NCBI RefSeq assembly: GCF_023109105.1
Contig: NZ_JALDTZ010000014.1
Span: forward strand, 1-45,585
Reading direction: 5' to 3'
From: Streptococcus mitis
Lineage (GTDB): Bacteria > Bacillota > Bacilli > Lactobacillales > Streptococcaceae
Length of the DNA: 45,585 bases
This document shows, piece after piece, positions 18,546 through 28,335 of this stretch (its first letter is position 1; the number at the start of each line of letters is the position of its first letter). Position numbers and translations under genes: made by a program. The notes beneath the pieces were generated by a model. The model saw nothing but the letters and a program-made list of their open reading frames with translations, was not told the origin of the DNA and searched no databases.

Positions 18546-19958
18546 ATGGCTGAAGAAAGAGTAGAACCAAAACCAATTGACCTTGGTGAATATAAATTTG
18601 GTTTCCATGATGATGTAGAGCCTGTCCTATCGACAGGAAAAGGTTTGAATGAAGATGTCATTCGTGAACTATCAGCTGCAAAGGGAGAACCTGAGTGGAT
18701 GTTAGAATTCCGTTTGAAATCTTATGAAACTTTCAAAAAAATGCCCATGCAAACTTGGGGAGCAGACTTGTCAGAGATTGACTTTGATGACTTGATTTAT
18801 TACCAAAAACCATCTGATAAACCAGCTCGTTCCTGGGATGATGTTCCTGAAAAAATCAAAGAAACCTTTGAACGTATCGGGATTCCAGAAGCTGAGCGTG
18901 CTTATTTAGCTGGTGCCTCTGCCCAGTACGAGTCAGAAGTGGTTTACCACAACATGAAGGAAGAGTTCCAGAAATTGGGGATTATCTTTACAGATACGGA
19001 TTCTGCGCTCAAGGAATACCCAGACTTGTTTAAACAATACTTTGCTAAGTTGGTACCGCCGACTGATAACAAGTTGGCTGCACTCAACTCAGCAGTATGG
19101 TCTGGTGGAACCTTTATCTACGTACCAAAAGGTGTAAAGGTAGATATTCCACTTCAAACTTACTTCCGTATCAACAACGAAAATACTGGTCAGTTTGAAC
19201 GTACCTTGATTATCGTTGATGAGGGAGCAAGTGTCCACTACGTTGAAGGATGTACAGCGCCTACTTATTCAAGCAACAGCTTGCACGCTGCCATTGTAGA
19301 AATCTTTGCCTTGGATGGAGCTTATATGCGTTATACAACCATCCAAAACTGGTCTGATAACGTCTATAACTTGGTAACAAAGCGTGCTAAGGCTCAAAAG
19401 GATGCCACTGTTGAATGGATTGATGGAAACTTGGGTGCCAAAACAACTATGAAGTACCCATCTGTTTATCTTGATGGAGAAGGGGCGCGTGGTACCATGC
19501 TCTCTATCGCCTTTGCCAATGCTGGACAACATCAGGACACTGGTGCCAAGATGATCCATAATGCACCGCATACTAGTTCATCTATCGTGTCTAAATCTAT
19601 CGCTAAAGGCGGTGGTAAGGTAGACTACCGTGGACAAGTAACCTTTAATAAAAATTCTAAGAAATCTGTCTCTCACATCGAGTGTGACACCATTATTATG
19701 GATGATTTATCAGCATCAGATACCATTCCATTTAATGAAATCCATAACTCGCAAGTTGCTTTGGAACACGAAGCCAAGGTTTCTAAGATTTCAGAAGAAC
19801 AACTCTACTACCTCATGAGTCGTGGTTTATCAGAAACTGAGGCAACCGAGATGATTGTCATGGGATTTGTGGAGCCCTTCACAAAAGAACTTCCAATGGA
19901 ATATGCAGTTGAGCTGAACCGTTTGATTAGCTATGAGATGGAAGGATCAGTTGGGTAA
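18546..19958 (+). CDS. sufB: Fe-S cluster assembly protein SufB
   Basis: Main scaffold subunit of SufBCD on which clusters form. I start it at ATG 18546 ([20 protein letters not shown], 470 residues, the family length), behind GAAAGG, rather than at the upstream TTG of the longer frame. The SufBD fold is clear: [18 protein letters not shown], the beta-helix with [10 protein letters not shown], and late in the protein the conserved SHIECDTI with the cysteine implicated in cluster building. Last gene of the suf operon. Confidence 0.97.
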   Translation: MAEERVEPKPIDLGEYKFGFHDDVEPVLSTGKGLNEDVIRELSAAKGEPEWMLEFRLKSYETFKKMPMQTWGADLSEIDFDDLIYYQKPSDKPARSWDDVPEKIKETFERIGIPEAERAYLAGASAQYESEVVYHNMKEEFQKLGIIFTDTDSALKEYPDLFKQYFAKLVPPTDNKLAALNSAVWSGGTFIYVPKGVKVDIPLQTYFRINNENTGQFERTLIIVDEGASVHYVEGCTAPTYSSNSLHAAIVEIFALDGAYMRYTTIQNWSDNVYNLVTKRAKAQKDATVEWIDGNLGAKTTMKYPSVYLDGEGARGTMLSIAFANAGQHQDTGAKMIHNAPHTSSSIVSKSIAKGGGKVDYRGQVTFNKNSKKSVSHIECDTIIMDDLSASDTIPFNEIHNSQVALEHEAKVSKISEEQLYYLMSRGLSETEATEMIVMGFVEPFTKELPMEYAVELNRLISYEMEGSVG

Positions 19959-19975
19959 AATTTGATTTTAGATTT

Positions 19976-20080
19976 ATACTCAATGAAAATCAAAGAGCAA
20001 ACTAGGAAGCTAGTCGCAGGCTGTACTTGAGTACGGCAAGGCAACGCTGACGTAGTTTGAATTAGATTTTCGAAGAGTAT
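19976..20080. repeat. BOX element, A-C form lacking boxB
   Basis: Recognised from the flanks: one end reads ATACTCAATGAAAATCAAAG, the other GATTTTCGAAGAGTAT, with TACGGCAAGGCAACGCTGAC (the BOX-PCR primer region) inside. Only about eight bases separate the boxC-like and boxA-like parts, so the central boxB module is absent. It lies between convergent sufB and dacA. Confidence 0.85.
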
Positions 20081-20117
20081 TACCCAAAATCAAGGACTTT
20101 GAAGACGAACTTGTAAC

Positions 20118-20150
20118 AAAAAAATCGCGGTTTAAAATCGCGATTTTTTT
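20118..20150. terminator. Bidirectional terminator between sufB and dacA
   Basis: A perfect 12-base stem, AAAAAAATCGCG (20118-20129) with CGCGATTTTTTT (20139-20150), has A residues before and T residues after it. It can stop transcripts from both sides. Its last base touches the dacA stop codon. Confidence 0.9.
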
Positions 20151-21391
20151 TATAATTTTTCGTTGATGAAGCGGATAAACTGATTCCACCAAACTTTTAA
20201 GAAGAAGGCTTTTTCAACTTTCTTTTCTGCTACCATTTCAAAACTAGGACGTTCTGTAGTGATATAACCTTGTCCAATCAAGTCATTATCTTCATAAGTC
20301 AAATGTCCAACTACTGTTCCGGCTTCAAGTGGTGCTGGGATTGCCTTAGAATCAGGTGTGAATTGAATAGATTGGGAAGATTGATTCCCAACACGTTCAA
20401 TTAGAGTAATATCATCTTTGGCAACAGCAGTGACTGTATCTTCTTTTCCGTCTTGTACAGGGGCTTTGCTATCTTGATAGGCATCACCTTTCTGAACGAT
20501 TTTACGGAGTGTGAATGTAGAAGAGATATAATCCATTAGTGAGGATGTAGCTGTAAAACGAGCATAAGGGTTATTGTCCTGATGATCGGCATTCAAAACA
20601 ACTGTGATAACCCTCATCCCTTTTTCGACAGTAGTACCTACAAAAGATTCTCCGGCTTTGTCTGTTGTTCCTGTTTTCAGTCCATCAAAACCACCACGGT
20701 AAGCAGGCATTCCTTCTAACATGTAGTTGGTAGAAGTGATTGTCATTCCAGCAAAAGTTGAAGAAGGTTTTTTCGTGATTTCTAAGACTTGTGGGTATTT
20801 TTTGATGAGGTTGCGAGCAACGATAGCAACATCATATGCACTGAGCTTATTTTCCTCATCTTTTTTAGAGCCTGGGTAAATATTATCCCCTAGAGTCTCA
20901 TTGTTAAGCCCCGTCGTATTGACAACTGTGGCATCCTGAATTCCCCATTCCAAGAGTTTTGCCCGCATCATATCGACGAAATCTTTTTCTGAGCCAGCAA
21001 TTTTCTCGGCTAGGGCAATAGCGGCACTGTTAGCACTAGATACTAGTGTTGCTTCCAGTAGCTGCTCGACAGTATAATTACGAGCCTCCATAGGGACGTT
21101 ACTCGCTTCGGAATTTGTCGTTAATTTGTAAGGATAATCAGAAATATCTACCGGAGTGGATAGTGTAATACTGCCGTTTTCCAAGGCTTCATAGACAAGA
21201 TAAACCGTAATCAATTTTGTGATTGAAGCGATTTCAACTGGCTGAGTTGCATCTTTTTCATAAAGTATTTTACCAGTATTTGCCTCAACAGCAATTGCAT
21301 GTTTAGCAGCAATATTAAAATCTTGTGCAGCGACAGTCGATGCTGAGCCAATGACGGAAAGGCTTAGGAGAGTTAAAATTATTTTTTTCAT
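20150..21391 (-). CDS. dacA: D-alanyl-D-alanine carboxypeptidase PBP3
   Basis: Low-molecular-weight penicillin-binding protein that removes the terminal D-alanine from peptidoglycan stem peptides. The 413-residue protein has an N-terminal signal peptide (about 1-22). The three active-site motifs lie at S56ITK59, S119AN121 and K239TGT242, the same numbering as pneumococcal PBP3. A beta-rich C-terminal domain precedes an amphipathic membrane anchor (about 390-413, FFLKVWWNQFIRFINEKL). The start at 21391 has no clear Shine-Dalgarno. An extended -10 TGATAGAAT lies nine bases upstream, suggesting a very short leader. Convergent with the suf operon. Confidence 0.96.
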   Translation of the reverse strand: MKKIILTLLSLSVIGSASTVAAQDFNIAAKHAIAVEANTGKILYEKDATQPVEIASITKLITVYLVYEALENGSITLSTPVDISDYPYKLTTNSEASNVPMEARNYTVEQLLEATLVSSANSAAIALAEKIAGSEKDFVDMMRAKLLEWGIQDATVVNTTGLNNETLGDNIYPGSKKDEENKLSAYDVAIVARNLIKKYPQVLEITKKPSSTFAGMTITSTNYMLEGMPAYRGGFDGLKTGTTDKAGESFVGTTVEKGMRVITVVLNADHQDNNPYARFTATSSLMDYISSTFTLRKIVQKGDAYQDSKAPVQDGKEDTVTAVAKDDITLIERVGNQSSQSIQFTPDSKAIPAPLEAGTVVGHLTYEDNDLIGQGYITTERPSFEMVAEKKVEKAFFLKVWWNQFIRFINEKL

Positions 21392-21409
21392 AGTAAGTTT
21401 ATTCTATCA
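21392..21409 (-). promoter_or_regulatory. dacA promoter with a nearly absent 5' leader
   Basis: On the minus strand TGATAGAAT (21409-21401) ends nine bases before the dacA ATG. Transcription should begin about three bases before the start codon, and no ribosome-binding site is visible. Confidence 0.45.
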
Positions 21410-21493
21410 TAAAGAAAAAAATATTCCCAGTTTCATGATATAAGAAAGAAGCTTTTTTGAAAGTGTGGTAAAATAGATGAATGGAGGTACCTC

Positions 21494-22603
21494 ATGTTTC
21501 GTAAGAATAAATTATTTTTTTGGACCAGTGAGATTTTACTATTAACCATCATCTTCTATTTATGGAGAGAGATGGGAGCGATTATTACACCTTTTGTAAG
21601 CGTCGCAAACACTATCATGATTCCCTTTCTTTTAGGTGGTTTTTTATATTATTTGACCAATCCTATCGTAAATTTTTTACAAAAGTATTTCAAAATTAAT
21701 CGTATCATTGGAATTCTATTAACCTTGTGCGCCTTGGTCTGGGGACTAGTTATTGGGGTAGTTTATCTCTTACCGATTTTGGTCAATCAGTTGACCAGCT
21801 TGATTGCGACTAGCCAGACTATCTACAGTCGTCTTCAAGATTTGATTGTTGATTTATCCACTTATCCAGCCTTTCAAAATTTGGATATTCAAGCGACTAT
21901 TCAACAGTTAAACCTATCCTATGTAGATATTCTACAAAATATCCTAAATGGTGTGACGAATAGTGTTGGAAGTGTCCTATCAGCTCTCTTTAGTACTGTT
22001 TTAATTATTATCATGACACCTGTGTTTTTGGTTTATTTTTTGTTAGATGGTCACAAGTTCTTGCCGATGCTTGAACGTACTGTTTTAAAGCGAGATAAGT
22101 TGCATATTGCAGGTCTGCTAAAAAATTTGAATACTACAATTGCTCGATATATTAGTGGAGTCGCCATTGATGCGATTATTATTGGTTGTTTGGCCTTTAT
22201 CGGATATAGCGTGATCGGTTTAAAATATGCTTTGGTCTTCGCCATCTTTTCAGGATTAGCCAATCTCATTCCGTATGTGGGACCAAGTATAGGTCTGATT
22301 CCGATGATTATAGCCAATGTCTTTACTGATCCTCATAGAATGCTGATTGCAGTTGTTTATATGCTGATCATTCAACAAGTGGATGGGAATATTCTTTACC
22401 CTCGCATTGTTGGTGGTGTGATGAAGGTTCATCCAATTACGATTTTAGTATTACTCTTGTTATCAAGTAATATCTACGGTGTTATTGGTATGATTGTAGC
22501 AGTACCAACCTATTCTATCTTAAAAGAAATTTCTAAGTTCTTATCACGTTTGTATGAAAATCATAAAATAATGAAAGAACGAGAAAGAGAATTAGCTAAG
22601 TAA
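21494..22603 (+). CDS. AI-2E family membrane transporter (first of two)
   Basis: Polytopic membrane protein of the AI-2E/UPF0118 (PF01594) family, 369 residues. Family members have been linked to export of autoinducer-2 or to ion antiport; the substrate here is unknown. Hydrophobic segments lie near residues 9-60, 70-95, 155-180 and four more after 210. The family signature is in the C-terminal half (SGLANLIPYVGPSIGLIP, then QQVDGNILYPRIVGG). The start at 21494 follows a GGAGG. A second member is encoded at 36095. Confidence 0.9.
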   Translation: MFRKNKLFFWTSEILLLTIIFYLWREMGAIITPFVSVANTIMIPFLLGGFLYYLTNPIVNFLQKYFKINRIIGILLTLCALVWGLVIGVVYLLPILVNQLTSLIATSQTIYSRLQDLIVDLSTYPAFQNLDIQATIQQLNLSYVDILQNILNGVTNSVGSVLSALFSTVLIIIMTPVFLVYFLLDGHKFLPMLERTVLKRDKLHIAGLLKNLNTTIARYISGVAIDAIIIGCLAFIGYSVIGLKYALVFAIFSGLANLIPYVGPSIGLIPMIIANVFTDPHRMLIAVVYMLIIQQVDGNILYPRIVGGVMKVHPITILVLLLLSSNIYGVIGMIVAVPTYSILKEISKFLSRLYENHKIMKERERELAK

Positions 22604-22606
22604 AAG

Positions 22607-22630
22607 TCAGGAAATTCCTGATTTTTCTTT
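22607..22630 (+). terminator. Terminator after the AI-2E gene
   Basis: TCAGGA (22607-22612) pairs with TCCTGA (22616-22621), followed by a T-rich run. Confidence 0.75.
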
Positions 22631-22710
22631 TTGTTTAATTAAGTGATAGGAGTAGAAGTGTCGTTTAGATTAGCCGATTAAGAATAATTCACAAAATGTG
22701 TGTAAAACAC

Positions 22711-22738
22711 TTGCAATTTAGCTGAAATTTGATAAAAT
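22711..22738 (+). promoter_or_regulatory. tuf promoter
   Basis: TTGCAA (22711-22716) and TAAAAT (22733-22738) with a 16-base spacer. The tuf leader is about 65 bases and contains GGAGG about 11 bases before the ATG, a rather long spacing. Confidence 0.55.
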
Positions 22739-22809
22739 AGTAAGGAAAGTTAGACTGTATTGCCTACTGTCTATCTATAAAATATATTTTATTGGAGGCT
22801 TTTACTCAA

Positions 22810-24006
22810 ATGGCAAAAGAAAAATACGATCGTAGTAAACCACACGTTAACATTGGTACTATCGGACACGTTGACCACGGTAAAACTACTTTGACAGCAG
22901 CTATCACAACTGTATTGGCACGTCGCTTGCCTTCATCAGTTAACCAACCTAAAGACTATGCGTCTATCGATGCTGCTCCAGAAGAACGCGAACGCGGTAT
23001 CACTATCAACACTGCGCACGTTGAGTACGAAACTGAAAAACGTCACTACGCTCACATCGACGCTCCAGGACACGCGGACTACGTTAAAAACATGATCACT
23101 GGTGCTGCTCAAATGGACGGAGCTATCCTTGTAGTAGCTTCAACTGACGGACCAATGCCACAAACTCGTGAGCACATCCTTCTTTCACGTCAGGTTGGTG
23201 TTAAACACCTTATCGTCTTCATGAACAAAGTTGACTTGGTTGACGACGAAGAATTGCTTGAATTGGTTGAAATGGAAATCCGTGACCTATTGTCAGAATA
23301 CGACTTCCCAGGTGACGATCTTCCAGTTATCCAAGGTTCAGCTCTTAAAGCCCTTGAAGGTGACTCTAAATATGAAGACATCGTTATGGAATTGATGAAC
23401 ACAGTTGATGAGTACATCCCAGAACCAGAACGTGACACTGACAAACCATTGCTTCTTCCAGTCGAAGACGTATTCTCAATCACTGGTCGTGGTACAGTTG
23501 CTTCAGGACGTATCGACCGTGGTATCGTTAAAGTCAACGACGAAATCGAAATCGTTGGTATCAAAGAAGAAACTCAAAAAGCAGTTGTTACTGGTGTTGA
23601 AATGTTCCGTAAACAACTTGACGAAGGTCTTGCCGGAGATAACGTAGGTGTCCTTCTTCGTGGTGTTCAACGTGACGAAATCGAACGTGGACAAGTTATC
23701 GCTAAACCAGGTTCAATCAACCCACACACTAAATTTAAAGGTGAAGTCTACATCCTTACTAAAGAAGAAGGTGGACGTCACACTCCATTCTTCAACAACT
23801 ACCGTCCACAATTCTACTTCCGTACTACTGACGTTACAGGTTCAATCGAACTTCCAGCAGGTACTGAAATGGTAATGCCTGGTGATAACGTGACAATCGA
23901 CGTTGAGTTGATCCACCCAATCGCCGTAGAACAAGGTACTACATTCTCTATCCGTGAGGGTGGACGTACTGTTGGTTCAGGTATGGTTACAGAAATCGAA
24001 GCTTAA
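22810..24006 (+). CDS. tuf: Elongation factor Tu
   Basis: GTPase that delivers aminoacyl-tRNA to the ribosome. The start at ATG 22810 gives 398 residues beginning [16 protein letters not shown]; the frame extends upstream to 22792 but that start is not used. G1 is GHVDHGKT, G3 is DAPGHADY, G4 is NKVD and G5 SAL. Domains 2 and 3 follow. Codon use is highly biased (GAA, CGT, GGT, ACT), as expected for one of the most abundant proteins. Monocistronic with its own promoter and terminator. Confidence 0.98.
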   Translation: MAKEKYDRSKPHVNIGTIGHVDHGKTTLTAAITTVLARRLPSSVNQPKDYASIDAAPEERERGITINTAHVEYETEKRHYAHIDAPGHADYVKNMITGAAQMDGAILVVASTDGPMPQTREHILLSRQVGVKHLIVFMNKVDLVDDEELLELVEMEIRDLLSEYDFPGDDLPVIQGSALKALEGDSKYEDIVMELMNTVDEYIPEPERDTDKPLLLPVEDVFSITGRGTVASGRIDRGIVKVNDEIEIVGIKEETQKAVVTGVEMFRKQLDEGLAGDNVGVLLRGVQRDEIERGQVIAKPGSINPHTKFKGEVYILTKEEGGRHTPFFNNYRPQFYFRTTDVTGSIELPAGTEMVMPGDNVTIDVELIHPIAVEQGTTFSIREGGRTVGSGMVTEIEA

Positions 24007-24050
24007 TTCGATTTAGTTCCCAGAAGAACAATTATTTAAGTCAGACACTA

Positions 24051-24081
24051 AAAGAATCTTGCTATGCAAGGTTCTTTTTTT
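24051..24081 (+). terminator. tuf terminator
   Basis: An 11- to 12-base stem (AAGAATCTTGC with GCAAGGTTCTT, loop TAT) is followed by seven T residues. Confidence 0.9.
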
Positions 24082-24116
24082 CTGATATTGAACTAAAATT
24101 GAAGGATTGCTTACAC

Positions 24117-24149
24117 AAAAAAGCTCTATACACTTGGTGTGCATAGAGC
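24117..24149 (-). terminator. Terminator of the minus-strand helicase operon
   Basis: On the minus strand GCTCTATGCACACC pairs with its near complement and is followed by six T residues. It ends transcription just after the helicase stop codon at 24160. Confidence 0.85.
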
Positions 24150-24159
24150 AAAGGGAGCT

Positions 24160-25242
24160 TTATTGGATATAGAGTTCTTGATTTTTTAGGACAATTTCTC
24201 GTACACTTGCAAACTTCTTGAGTTTTTTGATTTCTTCAGGATGAGTTACGAGAGTGATAACATAACCTTCCTTGCCCATACGGCCAGTACGGCCAGCACG
24301 GTGAGTGTAGGTTTCGCTATCTCTAGGAACATCAAAGTTTACGACACATTCGAGGCTATCGATATCAATTCCACGTGCCAGAAGGTCTGTTGCTAGAAGC
24401 AGAGTTAGCTGCTTGTCCTTAAATTTTTCCAAGATAACTTTTCTAAATTTGACATTGACATCACTAGCGAGGGAAACAGCCAAGATATCCCGATACTGTA
24501 GTTTTTCTTCTGCACTTCCTAGATCTGACAGGCTGTTAAAGAAGACGAGACCTCGGAAATCTTCCACATGAGCTAGTTTTCGTAGCATATCCACTCGGTG
24601 ACGTTGGTCTACCTGCATGTAGAAGTGTTGGATGTTGTCTAATTTTTGGTCAGAGAGATCAATGGTACGTGTGTTAGGCGCAATCTTTTCTTGGTTAAAC
24701 TTAGTTGTCGCACTCATGTAGACGAGTTGGTGGTCACGAGGTGCGTAGTGAGTGATTTTCTCGACAAAGTGAATCTGAGAATCATCAAACAATTGGTCAA
24801 ATTCATCTAGAATGATGGCTTCCACATTCATCATCTTGATTTTCTTCAGTTTAATGAGTTCAAAGATACGGCCTGGTGTTCCAATCAGAATTTCTGGCCC
24901 TTTTTTTAGGCGTTCAATCTGGCGTTTCTGACTTGAACCTGATAAGAAGAGCTGTGCAGTCAATCCGATAGCCTCTGCCCACTTTTTACATACATCAAAA
25001 ATTTGTCCAGCAAGTTCTGTATTCGGTGCTAGAATCAAGAGTTGTTGGGCTTTTTTCTTTTGTAGTCTGAGAAGACTTGGTAGGAGATAAGCTAATGTTT
25101 TACCAGTTCCTGTTGGGCTCACTCCTAGGAGGTTTTCTCCAGCAAGAAGGGGTTCAAATAGTTGGGTTTGAATGGGGGTGAATTCTTGGAAACCGAGTTG
25201 GTCACTTAGTTCTTGCCATTCAGTCGGTAGTTTGGTTTTCAT
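24160..25242 (-). CDS. DEAD-box-like ATP-dependent RNA helicase with a DEFD motif
   Basis: Superfamily 2 RNA helicase of 360 residues, a compact two-RecA core with no tail. Motif Q is FTPIQ. Motif I (Walker A) is SPTGTGKT (42-49), motif Ib GTPGR (121-125), motif III SAT (177-179), motif V ARGID and motif VI HRAGRTGR. Motif II reads DEFD (146-149) in place of DEAD, an uncommon but catalytically plausible variant, since the metal-binding D and E remain. Motif Ia is also unusual (PNTELA for PTRELA). The start codon overlaps the stop of the upstream oxidoreductase by four bases, so the two are translationally coupled. Confidence 0.92.
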   Translation of the reverse strand: MKTKLPTEWQELSDQLGFQEFTPIQTQLFEPLLAGENLLGVSPTGTGKTLAYLLPSLLRLQKKKAQQLLILAPNTELAGQIFDVCKKWAEAIGLTAQLFLSGSSQKRQIERLKKGPEILIGTPGRIFELIKLKKIKMMNVEAIILDEFDQLFDDSQIHFVEKITHYAPRDHQLVYMSATTKFNQEKIAPNTRTIDLSDQKLDNIQHFYMQVDQRHRVDMLRKLAHVEDFRGLVFFNSLSDLGSAEEKLQYRDILAVSLASDVNVKFRKVILEKFKDKQLTLLLATDLLARGIDIDSLECVVNFDVPRDSETYTHRAGRTGRMGKEGYVITLVTHPEEIKKLKKFASVREIVLKNQELYIQ

Positions 25243-26216
25243 TTTTCTGCCTCAAATCTAATGCCAGCAGTCTGGCGCATGGTATACAGTAGCTCATGAA
25301 CTGAACTTGCATCTTCCAGCCAAGTTTGGTAGAGATTCGGCTCTGGTTGCTGGATCGTGTGTGCAAATACAGCGACTTCCTCAGTCATCGTATGAGGAGC
25401 CTGTTGGATAGGGAGTTGGATTTGATTTCCTTGGTGGTCGGTAAAAATAGCTGAGCGAACATGCTCGATAGTGTTGAGGGTCAAGGTTCCATCTGTCGTA
25501 TAAATCTCGCAAGGAAGATTGGAAGTGATGTTTTTCCCAGCCTTGATATGGACTTGGAAGTCGGGGTAGAAGAGAATCCCATCTCCATTTAGGTCGATGC
25601 TATTGTCAAGCTGTTGCCCTTGATAGGTGGCATCTAGAGCCTTTCCAAAGAGACGAACAGTAGCGTAGAGGGGATAAATCCCCAAATCCATAAGAGCTCC
25701 GCCAGCAAAACGGTCTGAAAAGACATTTGGTGTCTGTCCAACCAACAAATCCGGCATTTTAGAAGAATACTTGGCATAGTTGAAATCTGCCCCTAAAATT
25801 TGCTTGTCTGCTAAAAAGTTCTTGATAGTAATAAAAGCTTCCTCGTGGTAATTGCGAGCTGCTTCAAAGATAAAACAGTGATTTTCCTTAGCTGTTTGAA
25901 CCAAATCCAGCCAGTCTTGTGGCTGAGTGACAGCTGGCTTTTCAAGAATGACGTGCTTACCTGCAGATAAGGCATCTTTTGCCTGAACAAAATGCAAGGA
26001 GTTTGGGCTAGCAATATAGACCACATCAAAGGAACTATCGAAAAAATCTTCTAGCTTGTCAAATAAGTGGACATTACTGTAGCGACTAGCAAACATTTCT
26101 GCAGTTTCTATCTTTCTAGAATAAACTGCGACCAGTTGGTATTTTCCACTGGTATGGGCTGCTTCTATGAAGTGGTGGCTGATAGCCCCTGTTCCGATGA
26201 CACCTAATTTAAGCAT
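25239..26216 (-). CDS. Gfo/Idh/MocA family NAD(P)-dependent oxidoreductase
   Basis: Dehydrogenase of unknown substrate. I start it at ATG 26216 (MLKLGVIGTGAISHHF, 325 residues), seven bases after AAGGAG; the open frame runs to 26300 but has no better start. The N-terminal Rossmann fold shows GVIGTGAIS and the family EKPA motif (HVILEKPAVT). The C-terminal domain has GGALMDLGIYPLYA, a signature of this family. It shares four bases with the helicase gene that follows. The link between a sugar-type dehydrogenase and an RNA helicase is unexplained. Confidence 0.92.
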   Translation of the reverse strand: MLKLGVIGTGAISHHFIEAAHTSGKYQLVAVYSRKIETAEMFASRYSNVHLFDKLEDFFDSSFDVVYIASPNSLHFVQAKDALSAGKHVILEKPAVTQPQDWLDLVQTAKENHCFIFEAARNYHEEAFITIKNFLADKQILGADFNYAKYSSKMPDLLVGQTPNVFSDRFAGGALMDLGIYPLYATVRLFGKALDATYQGQQLDNSIDLNGDGILFYPDFQVHIKAGKNITSNLPCEIYTTDGTLTLNTIEHVRSAIFTDHQGNQIQLPIQQAPHTMTEEVAVFAHTIQQPEPNLYQTWLEDASSVHELLYTMRQTAGIRFEAEK

Positions 26217-26369
26217 AGATACTCCTTTTCCGATTTCAAATCCTTCTTTCATTATAACATAGATAGACGGGACTATCCAACAGAGGGTAAAAAATTTCAA
26301 ATAAGCTACTAGGTCTTTTCCAAAGAAAGTGGTACAATAATGAGACGAGTAAATGAAATGGGAGGGGAA

Positions 26370-27062
26370 ATGAGGTTATTACCTATAAGGAAAATATCAC
26401 GTCAGTCTAAGAGGCTAGCGCTTTTTTTGACTTTTTGTGCAGGTTATGTAGATGCCTATACTTTTATTGTGCGAGGGAACACTCTTGTAGCTGGACAAAC
26501 TGGGAATGTTGTCTTTCTTTCAGTAGAATTAATCCAAAATAATGTTTCAGATGTTAGGGATAAGGTTCTCACTTTGCTAGCTTTTATGATGGGGGTCTTT
26601 TTATTAACTGTTTATAAGGAAAAATTGAGAATTGTAAAAAAACCGATTCTGTCACTGATTCCTTTGGCAATCCTATCAATAGTTATTGGTTTTGTGCCGC
26701 AGACGGTAGATAATATCTATCTAGTACCTCCCTTGGCCTTCTGTATGGGCTTGGTGACAACTGCCTTTGGTGAAGTATCGGGGATTGCCTACAATAATGC
26801 TTTTATGACAGGAAATATCAAGAGAACCATGCTGGCTTTTGGAGATTATTTCCGGACCAAGCACACTCCTTTTTTACGTGAAGGGTTCATATTTGTTAGC
26901 CTACTTAGTAGTTTTGTCCTTGGCGTTGTCTTTTCAGCCTATTTGACGATTTTCTATCATGAAAAGACTATCCTAGGTATTCCAATCATGATGAGTATTT
27001 TTTATCTCAGCATGCTTTTTGCTAAGTGGCGGAAAAAAGTAAAAGAAAAAGATTCATTTTAG
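26370..27062 (+). CDS. DUF1275 (YoaK) family membrane protein
   Basis: Integral membrane protein of the YoaK/DUF1275 family, about 230 residues; function unknown. Early residues show the family pattern LTFCAGYVDAYTFIVRGNT, followed by GQTGNVVFLSVELI and, in the second half, AFGEVSGIAYNNAFMTGNIKR, with six or so hydrophobic segments. I prefer ATG 26370 behind GGGAGGGG. The upstream in-frame ATG at 26340 would lie before the transcription start predicted from the extended -10 TGGTACAAT (26330-26338). Confidence 0.82.
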   Translation: MRLLPIRKISRQSKRLALFLTFCAGYVDAYTFIVRGNTLVAGQTGNVVFLSVELIQNNVSDVRDKVLTLLAFMMGVFLLTVYKEKLRIVKKPILSLIPLAILSIVIGFVPQTVDNIYLVPPLAFCMGLVTTAFGEVSGIAYNNAFMTGNIKRTMLAFGDYFRTKHTPFLREGFIFVSLLSSFVLGVVFSAYLTIFYHEKTILGIPIMMSIFYLSMLFAKWRKKVKEKDSF

Positions 27063-27072
27063 GTGTTATTAC

Positions 27073-27101
27073 TTGTAAGAAAATAGGAGATATGCTACAA
27101 T
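27073..27101 (+). promoter_or_regulatory. rplU operon promoter
   Basis: TTGTAA (27073-27078), a 17-base spacer and an extended -10 TGCTACAAT (27093-27101). The mRNA should start close to 27108, at the beginning of the L21 leader. Confidence 0.65.
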
Positions 27102-27107
27102 TGAAGA

Positions 27108-27237
27108 GTTGACTATGCACGATCCTGTGCAACCGCACGAACATCGTTGCTTGATTATTCAAGTTTAAGTGGTTCGTCCCACGATGCTAGGCGAGTCTTC
27201 ACAAAAATTCGGGGAAACCCATAAAAATCATAGGAGG
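27108..27237 (+). ncRNA. L21 leader (cis-regulatory RNA of the rplU operon)
   Basis: The roughly 130-base untranslated leader before rplU matches in position and general make-up the ribosomal L21 leader of low-GC Gram-positives. Complementary blocks include GCACGA near 27118 and 27146 and a conserved GTGGTTCGTCCCACGATGC stretch (27169-27187). The leader is thought to bind L21 and restrain expression of the operon. It ends at the AGGAGG ribosome-binding site. Assignment rests on context and remembered features, not on a covariance search. Confidence 0.65.
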
Positions 27238-27243
27238 TGCATA

Positions 27244-27558
27244 ATGAGCACATACGCAATTATCAAAACTGGCGGAAAACAAGTTAAAGTTGAAGTTGGT
27301 CAAGCAGTTTACGTTGAAAAATTGAACGTTGAAGCTGGTCAAGAAGTTACTTTTAACGAAGTTGTTCTTGTTGGTGGTGAAAACACTGTTGTCGGAACTC
27401 CACTTGTTGCTGGAGCTACTGTAGTTGGAACTGTTGAAAAACAAGGAAAACAAAAGAAAGTTGTTACTTACAAGTACAAACCTAAAAAAGGTAGCCACCG
27501 TAAACAAGGTCACCGTCAACCATATACTAAAGTTGTCATCAACGCAATCAACGCTTAA
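27244..27558 (+). CDS. rplU: 50S ribosomal protein L21
   Basis: Large-subunit ribosomal protein. The start at ATG 27244 directly after AGGAGGTGCATA gives 104 residues ([20 protein letters not shown]). The long in-frame extension from 27169 is leader RNA and not coding. The basic C-terminal tail [20 protein letters not shown] is characteristic. First gene of the rplU-prp-rpmA operon. Confidence 0.98.
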
Positions 27559-27564
27559 TTTTAA

Positions 27565-27918
<354 letters not shown>

Positions 27919-27934
27919 CACGGAGGAAAACATT

Positions 27935-28228
27935 ATGTTAAAAATGACTCTTAACAACTTGCAACTCTTCGCCCACAAAAAAGGTGGAGGTTCTACATCA
28001 AACGGACGTGATTCACAAGCTAAACGTCTTGGAGCTAAAGCAGCTGACGGACAAACAGTTTCAGGTGGATCAATCCTTTACCGTCAACGTGGTACACACA
28101 TCTATCCAGGTGTAAACGTTGGACGTGGTGGAGACGATACTTTGTTCGCTAAAGTTGAAGGCGTAGTACGCTTTGAACGTAAAGGACGCGATAAAAAACA
28201 AGTTTCTGTTTACCCAATCGCTAAATAA
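27935..28228 (+). CDS. rpmA: 50S ribosomal protein L27 with a Prp-cleaved N-terminal extension
   Basis: Large-subunit protein whose N-terminus reaches the peptidyl-transferase centre. The 97-residue precursor begins with [13 protein letters not shown], and mature L27 starts at HKKGGGST. Cleavage is expected after Ala13 by Prp, encoded just upstream. The extension matches the Firmicutes consensus LQLFA and must be removed for a functional ribosome. The ATG at 27935 follows GGAGG. Terminators follow. Confidence 0.98.
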   Translation: MLKMTLNNLQLFAHKKGGGSTSNGRDSQAKRLGAKAADGQTVSGGSILYRQRGTHIYPGVNVGRGGDDTLFAKVEGVVRFERKGRDKKQVSVYPIAK

Positions 28229-28252
28229 AAAGGTCCAGTGAACCTTTTTATC
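28227..28252 (+). terminator. First hairpin after rpmA
   Basis: AAAAAGGT (28227-28234) pairs with ACCTTTTT (28242-28249). It overlaps the stop codon and has a short T run. Confidence 0.65.
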
Positions 28253-28297
28253 CCGAGCCTTGAAATGTAAAGGTGAGGAAGCTAGAAGTAGCATGAA

Positions 28298-28335
28298 TAA
28301 GGCTTTCCGAGTTTTTCGGGAAGCCTATTTTTTTG
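28298..28335 (+). terminator. Second, strong terminator after rpmA
   Basis: AGGCTTTCCGA pairs with TCGGGAAGCCT (one wobble) around a short T loop and is followed by seven or more T residues. It isolates the rplU operon from the adhesin locus. Confidence 0.85.

Noticed and set aside
26340..26369. ATG at 26340 as start of the DUF1275 protein
   Set aside because: The -10 box TACAAT ends at 26338, so this ATG would precede the transcription start; a good ribosome-binding site points to 26370.
27169..27243. N-terminal extension of rplU from 27169
   Set aside because: The stretch is leader RNA; the ATG at 27244 directly follows AGGAGG and gives the standard L21 N-terminus.
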